DNA from: Chitinophagaceae bacterium
GTDB lineage: Bacteria; Bacteroidota; Bacteroidia; Chitinophagales; Chitinophagaceae
NCBI GenBank assembly: GCA_003151295.1
Contig: PLXD01000446.1
Coordinates: 1-8,384 of the forward strand
DNA: 8,384 nucleotides
Direction: 5' to 3'
Position 1 is the stretch's first letter; each line of letters begins with the position of its first letter. The notes under the pieces were generated by a model, which saw only the letters and a program-made list of their open reading frames with translations, was not told the DNA's origin and did no database searches. Below are positions 5,403 to 8,384 of the stretch, piece after piece. The position numbers were made by a program, and so were the translations under genes.

Positions 5403-5512
5403 GTTTGCTCTTCCCGGGCGATATAACCGCCGAGCTGCTTTACGCTCTTACGCAGCGCATCATTGAAGTTCCTGTAATTTTTAACTTCCAGGCTTAGATT
5501 GGCCGTGTCATG

Positions 5513-6421
5513 TTAATCAGGCGTTTCCAGCATGTATTCCCATACCCGGCTGAACTCCGGCTGGATCATGGATTCATGTGGGTTGCCGGTCTTAATATTT
5601 GTGACCAGGATATGCTTGTCCGTATTAAGGGTGGTATTCGGCTGGACATACAAAGTGTCGAAACCTTTCATTTCCATCAGCCGCCTGCAGTTATATAATT
5701 GCTTACGGAAATCGTAAGGATCTTCTGTATGCAAAAAAGCAAAATACCGGGATGGATCGGTCTTACCCGGAGTAGTCTCCCAGGTCGCGGCAGCATGAAA
5801 ATTAGCCAGGTAATCCTGGGGACCCGCAAAGACCAATACACGGGCTACTTTGAATTTCTTTGCCAGGTAAGCGGCATGACCCGATCCCTGGGAATGCCCT
5901 GCCAGGATGATCTTATCCCATCGGATCTCATTGCCGTTGATGTATTCCTGCCAGCCCTGTTTGGGATAGGTCTTTACCAGGTAACGGAGAAATTGCTGAA
6001 ACCTGTGATAGATAGAATTATTGCTGTCAACCTGCACGATGGGGCTGACGGGCGTGCCGAAAACGATCTCTTCCCGGAATGTGTCGAAACAGGTGCTGTC
6101 ATTACTATTGCTGCAGGCGGTAGTGATAACATTGTTGTCATAGTCCAGGCTGATGACATGATAACCCATCCTGGCAACTACGGTATCGAACAGCATAAGG
6201 CCGCTAGCAGGGGCCGTGGTCCCTGAGATCATCAGTACCAGTTCATGCCTGGAAGGGACCGTCGTACTCAGATAAGCGAAATGAGGTCCATGGATCGACC
6301 GGATATTGGGATCCGTCAGTTCCGGTTTGACCATAATAACATGCACCTGCGCAAGGATTCCCTGAAAAGCAGCACTTAAAAGGATCATCCCGAAAACAGA
6401 ACGAAGAAAAATGGCTCTCAT
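5513..6421 (-). CDS. Secreted alpha/beta hydrolase, BPSS1187-like family
   Basis: A 302-residue protein with a signal peptide: positively charged MRAIFLR, a hydrophobic core to about residue 22, and probable cleavage after A24 (ILA/QV). The mature part has alpha/beta-hydrolase features: a strand and oxyanion-type loop LVLMISGTTAP (61-71), the nucleophile elbow GHSQGS (175-180; Ser177), the FAGPQDYL segment (198-205), and a likely catalytic His in GNPHESM (H282). The acid is probably Asp234 in HTEDPYDF. Cys103 and Cys111 could form a disulfide, which suits an exported enzyme. The family includes uncharacterised esterase/lipase-like proteins; the substrate is unknown. The stop at 5513 is followed in the same frame by the DUF4349 remnant. 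The gap of 57 bases from the EVE gene shows no clear promoter. The fold is firm; the family name is moderately sure. Confidence 0.8.
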   Translation of the reverse strand: MRAIFLRSVFGMILLSAAFQGILAQVHVIMVKPELTDPNIRSIHGPHFAYLSTTVPSRHELVLMISGTTAPASGLMLFDTVVARMGYHVISLDYDNNVITTACSNSNDSTCFDTFREEIVFGTPVSPIVQVDSNNSIYHRFQQFLRYLVKTYPKQGWQEYINGNEIRWDKIILAGHSQGSGHAAYLAKKFKVARVLVFAGPQDYLANFHAAATWETTPGKTDPSRYFAFLHTEDPYDFRKQLYNCRRLMEMKGFDTLYVQPNTTLNTDKHILVTNIKTGNPHESMIQPEFSRVWEYMLETPD

Positions 6422-6478
6422 GATTGATTGAATTGAATACGATATACAATGACTCCCCTGTTACTTTATTGCCCTGCT

Positions 6479-6886
6479 CTACTCTCCTGCCATTTCCATA
6501 ACGATGGCCCATTCTTTTTCTGTTACCGGCTGTACAGAAAGACGCCCGAGGCGAACCAGGGCCATATTGGCCAAACGCTTCTCCGCTTTGATCTGCGCAA
6601 GGCTTACGGGATGTTTTAGGCGACGGTAGGGTTTCAGGTCTACCACCACCCAGGCGTCTTCTTCGGTAGTGGGATCCTGGTAATATTCTTTGGCGACTTT
6701 CGCGATCCCTACGATCTCCATGCCTTCATTACTATGATAGAACAATACTTCCTCTCCTTTCTTCATGGTCTTCAGATTATTCCTTGCAGCATAATTACGC
6801 ACGCCTTCCCAAAGAGTCTGTTTATCCTTCTCTAATTGTTCCCAGCTGTATTTGAAAGGTTCTGATTTAACGAGCCAGTAGGACAT
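6479..6886 (-). CDS. EVE domain-containing protein (THYN1-like)
   Basis: A 135-residue protein that is a complete single EVE domain. The start MSYWLVKSEP and the core WEGVRNYAARNNLKTMKKG (26-44) followed by EEVLFYHS (45-52) are hallmarks of the family. VGIAKVAKEYYQDPT (59-73) and the late VRLGRLSVQPV (111-121) also fit. EVE domains have a PUA-like fold and are thought to bind modified bases in DNA or RNA; standalone bacterial copies have no settled role. It begins 39 bases after the LutA-like gene, probably in the same transcription unit. Nothing nearby suggests a restriction system, so I take it as a conserved housekeeping-type gene. High confidence in the family. Confidence 0.93.
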   Translation of the reverse strand: MSYWLVKSEPFKYSWEQLEKDKQTLWEGVRNYAARNNLKTMKKGEEVLFYHSNEGMEIVGIAKVAKEYYQDPTTEEDAWVVVDLKPYRRLKHPVSLAQIKAEKRLANMALVRLGRLSVQPVTEKEWAIVMEMAGE

Positions 6887-6925
6887 AGATCGAATATTTG
6901 ATGATGGTTTTATGAGATTTTAGCC

Positions 6926-7642
6926 TTATTTTCCTGCCAATACATCGGCGATATGAAGCGTTTTGATCTTGTACCCCTTATACCTGATATAACCATCCAG
7001 GTGCATCAGGCACGAAAGATCGGTGGAAATGATATATTCAGCGCCGGTAGCCAGCGCATTTGTTAGCTTTTGATCGGCCATTGCGACAGAGATCGATTCG
7101 AATTTTACGGCAAAGCTCCCCCCAAATCCACAACAGGTCTCCACATCGTTCATTTCGATCAATTCCAATCCCCGGACCCTGGATAATAGCTTGCGGGGTT
7201 CTTCCTTGATCCGGCATTCACGTAGCCCCGCACAGGAATCATGATAGGTGGCTTTTCCAATTAAGGCGGCTCCCAGGTCTTCCACCCCGAGAATATTCAC
7301 CAGGAAAGAGGAAAATTCAAAGATCCTTTTTTGAAGGTTTTTCACGTCGTTATGTACGGACGAATTATCGAATAACATGGGATAGTAATTCCGTACGAAA
7401 CCTACGCACAATGCACTGGAAGCAACTATATAGTCGGAACCCGAAAAATCCCTGATAAATTTGGAACATACGTCTTTGGCATCTTCCCTGAAGCCGGCAT
7501 TGAAAGCGGGCTGCCCACAACAGGTCTGGACGGGATTGTATTGTACGGTGCAGCCTACCTGTTCCAGCACTTTTATCATATTGAATGCTGTTTGCGGGTA
7601 AAGCTGATCGACAAAGCAAGGTATAAAAAGCTGTACTGTCAC
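6926..7642 (-). CDS. lutA: LutA/YkgE-like (Fe-S)-binding CCG-domain protein
   Basis: A 238-residue protein with two Cys-rich CCG domains. Domain 1 holds C9 (PCFVDQLYP), CCG at 41-43 and C79. Domain 2 holds C137 (HDSCAGLREC), CCGFGGS at 170-176 and C211 (STDLSCLMHLDG). This is the layout of LutA, one of three proteins used for lactate oxidation (LutABC), and of heterodisulfide-reductase-type subunits. The start is GTG at 7642, supported by the family-typical opening TVQLFIPCFVDQLYP; no ATG fits. It begins 7 bases after the ribH stop. Neither LutB nor LutC lies in the window, so its partners are elsewhere or its role differs. The family is firm; lactate metabolism is inference. Confidence 0.9.
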   Translation of the reverse strand: MTVQLFIPCFVDQLYPQTAFNMIKVLEQVGCTVQYNPVQTCCGQPAFNAGFREDAKDVCSKFIRDFSGSDYIVASSALCVGFVRNYYPMLFDNSSVHNDVKNLQKRIFEFSSFLVNILGVEDLGAALIGKATYHDSCAGLRECRIKEEPRKLLSRVRGLELIEMNDVETCCGFGGSFAVKFESISVAMADQKLTNALATGAEYIISTDLSCLMHLDGYIRYKGYKIKTLHIADVLAGK

Positions 7643-7649
7643 CTTTGTT

Positions 7650-8156
7650 TTAGACTTTAAACGACTCCACTAACTCTATCATTTTCAAGGCAGTAATAGC
7701 CGCTTCAGACCCCTTATGACCATGCTTGCCGCCTATTCGCTCATCGGCTTGCTGCTGGTTGTCTACCGTCAGTATCCCAAAAATAGTTGGGATCGGAAGC
7801 GACAGGTTTAACCGCAGGATGCCGTCCGTAACAGCCCTGCATACATATTCAAAATGGGGGGTGTCGCCGCGCAGGACACAACCCAGGGCGATGAATGCCA
7901 GGGGCTTGTCATCTTTATATTTGCGTCTGTCCCAATAGCTCCTGATCCCGAAGGGAATTTCAAACGCCCCCGGGACCGTTATCACTTTCGTTCCTTTGAC
8001 AATGCCTGATGCCGTCAATGTCTCCAGGCAGCCTTTTTCCAGCGCATCTACAATGGGCGCATTCCATTCCGTGCGTACTATAACAACACAGGCATCCTGT
8101 GCGTTCAGAATGCCTGTTCCGGGTTTTAATAAATTACTATTGCTTACTTCCGCCAT
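7650..8156 (-). CDS. ribH: 6,7-dimethyl-8-ribityllumazine synthase
   Basis: A 168-residue protein of normal length for the enzyme that joins 5-amino-6-ribitylaminouracil with 3,4-dihydroxybutanone 4-phosphate in riboflavin synthesis. Conserved pieces are EWN (30-32; Trp31 stacks on the pyrimidine), PGAFEIP (62-68), GCVLRGDTPHFEYV (92-105; His101 is the proton-transfer residue), FGILTVDN (126-133) and GGKHGHKGSEAA (142-153). The ATG at 8156 gives an N-terminal extension of about 20 residues before the first strand, as in many Bacteroidota homologues. The leader shows no FMN riboswitch that I can recognise, only a short palindrome at 8176-8191. It is followed closely by lutA. Very sure. Confidence 0.97.
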   Translation of the reverse strand: MAEVSNSNLLKPGTGILNAQDACVVIVRTEWNAPIVDALEKGCLETLTASGIVKGTKVITVPGAFEIPFGIRSYWDRRKYKDDKPLAFIALGCVLRGDTPHFEYVCRAVTDGILRLNLSLPIPTIFGILTVDNQQQADERIGGKHGHKGSEAAITALKMIELVESFKV

Positions 8157-8175
8157 GGTTGATCAATTCCGGTAA

Positions 8176-8191
8176 CCAATCGTCCGATTGG
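8176..8191. repeat. 16-bp palindrome between the TPR gene and ribH
   Basis: CCAATCGTCCGATTGG has perfect 7-bp arms around two bases, within the 42-base gap between the TPR stop and the ribH start. On the minus strand no T-run follows it, so a normal terminator is unlikely. It could be an operator, an mRNA hairpin affecting ribH expression, or chance. Confidence 0.35.
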
Positions 8192-8198
8192 AATGAAC

Positions 8199-8384
8199 TT
8201 ATTTTGTGTTCCCCAGCCTGGCCAGGTACTTATCGATATCATAGCCTTCCTGCGAAGCGGGATATTTGTCTTTGATAATCTGGTACATTTCTATCGCTTC
8301 CTTGCTCTTCCCCATGCTCTCGTACATATAGCCCGCGCGAAAAAGATATTTTGGCGAGAACATTTCATCTTTTTCCGAATAGGC
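8199..8384 (-). CDS. Tetratricopeptide-repeat protein, C-terminal 61 residues only
   Basis: The frame enters at the window edge and stops with TAA at 8199-8201. The visible part contains one TPR-type helix pair: FSPKYLFRAGYMYESMG followed by KSKEAIEMYQIIKDKYPAS. The Gly/Ala/Tyr/Pro spacing is typical, and a short helical end (YDIDKYLARLG) follows. It resembles the last repeat of cell-envelope TPR proteins of the BamD/CpoB kind, but the N-terminus that would show a signal peptide is outside the window. It lies 42 bases before ribH on the same strand and may share a transcript with it. The repeat type is fairly sure; the role is unknown. Confidence 0.75.
   Translation of the reverse strand, partial: AYSEKDEMFSPKYLFRAGYMYESMGKSKEAIEMYQIIKDKYPASQEGYDIDKYLARLGNTK

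Larger units (their letters stand above)
5183..5512 (-). pseudogene. DUF4349 gene fragment lacking start and C-terminus
   Basis: An open frame of 109 codons begins right after the hydrolase stop (5513-5515) and stays in the hydrolase frame, but it contains no ATG. Its first part reads as the core of a DUF4349 domain: DTANLSLEVKNYRNF, then LGGYI, then KIENRIVIKVPVGQFDEAL. DUF4349 proteins are normally membrane-anchored lipoproteins or envelope proteins of 200-300 residues, with a signal peptide before this domain and a coiled coil and membrane helix after it. Here the N-terminal signal is missing. After about residue 70 (SILFTGK) the sequence stops resembling the family and drifts into the AT-rich ric promoter. 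I read it as a remnant cut at both ends, its downstream end coinciding with the border of the low-GC block. A GTG at 5371-5369 could start a 62-residue piece, but that would split the domain. Confidence 0.65.

Noticed and set aside
5699..6226. A 175-codon plus-strand open frame opposite the hydrolase gene.
   Set aside because: The minus strand here encodes a full alpha/beta hydrolase with signal peptide and GHSQGS. The plus-strand product shows no family pattern and is a shadow frame.
6243..6512. An 89-codon minus-strand frame between the hydrolase and EVE genes.
   Set aside because: It overlaps both genes out of frame and shows no domain pattern.
1..8384. CRISPR arrays, tRNA, rRNA, insertion sequences.
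   Set aside because: No regularly spaced repeats, cloverleaf, rRNA-like stretch or transposase motifs were found on reading both strands.

Overview
The window looks like a chromosomal segment from a Bacteroidota bacterium, probably of the Chitinophagaceae type. The reasons are a TAnnTTTG-type -7 promoter element, A-rich leaders without strong Shine-Dalgarno sequences, and the family content. This placement is inference from sequence style, not a search. Every gene I can support lies on the minus strand, so transcription runs from high to low coordinates.

Right flank (about 5230-8384, roughly 45-60% GC in hand-counted lines), in transcription order: the C-terminal end of a TPR protein (8199-8384), lumazine synthase ribH (7650-8156), a LutA-like Cys-rich protein (6926-7642), an EVE-domain protein (6479-6886), a secreted BPSS1187-like alpha/beta hydrolase (5513-6421), and a fragment of a DUF4349 gene (5183-5512) with neither its own start nor a complete C-terminus.

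Centre (about 740-5225, roughly 33-40% GC): a tightly packed six-gene operon, possibly seven, that looks like a nitric-oxide and iron-sulfur-cluster damage response. The order is ric/scdA fused to DUF2249 (4176-5135), a small hemerythrin (3694-4179), a DUF1858-DUF2249-DUF2249 protein (2842-3657), a 12-helix membrane protein (1548-2840), a MIP18/DUF59 Fe-S assembly factor (1222-1551), and an Rrf2 regulator with an Fe-S ligand set (791-1222). Several junctions overlap as ATGA or TAATG. A 25-codon ORF may follow at 717-794, and an intrinsic terminator closes the unit at 650-689. A promoter and a 22-bp dyad precede ric. The proposed logic is that the Rrf2 protein senses NO or cluster loss and derepresses the operon; RIC and hemerythrin bind NO or supply iron; the MIP18 protein rebuilds clusters; the membrane protein handles NO or heme-copper chemistry in the membrane.

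The most notable observation is that the membrane protein carries three copies of a GW-x6-G-x6-P motif spaced exactly 134 residues apart. This is the threefold, four-helix layout of heme-copper oxidase subunit I, but the third copy has lost the helix-X histidines.

Left edge (1-609): the N-terminal 203 residues of a sirtuin that keeps the catalytic motifs but has no cysteines for the structural zinc. The sharp composition step and the broken DUF4349 gene at the right border suggest that the central operon was acquired horizontally.
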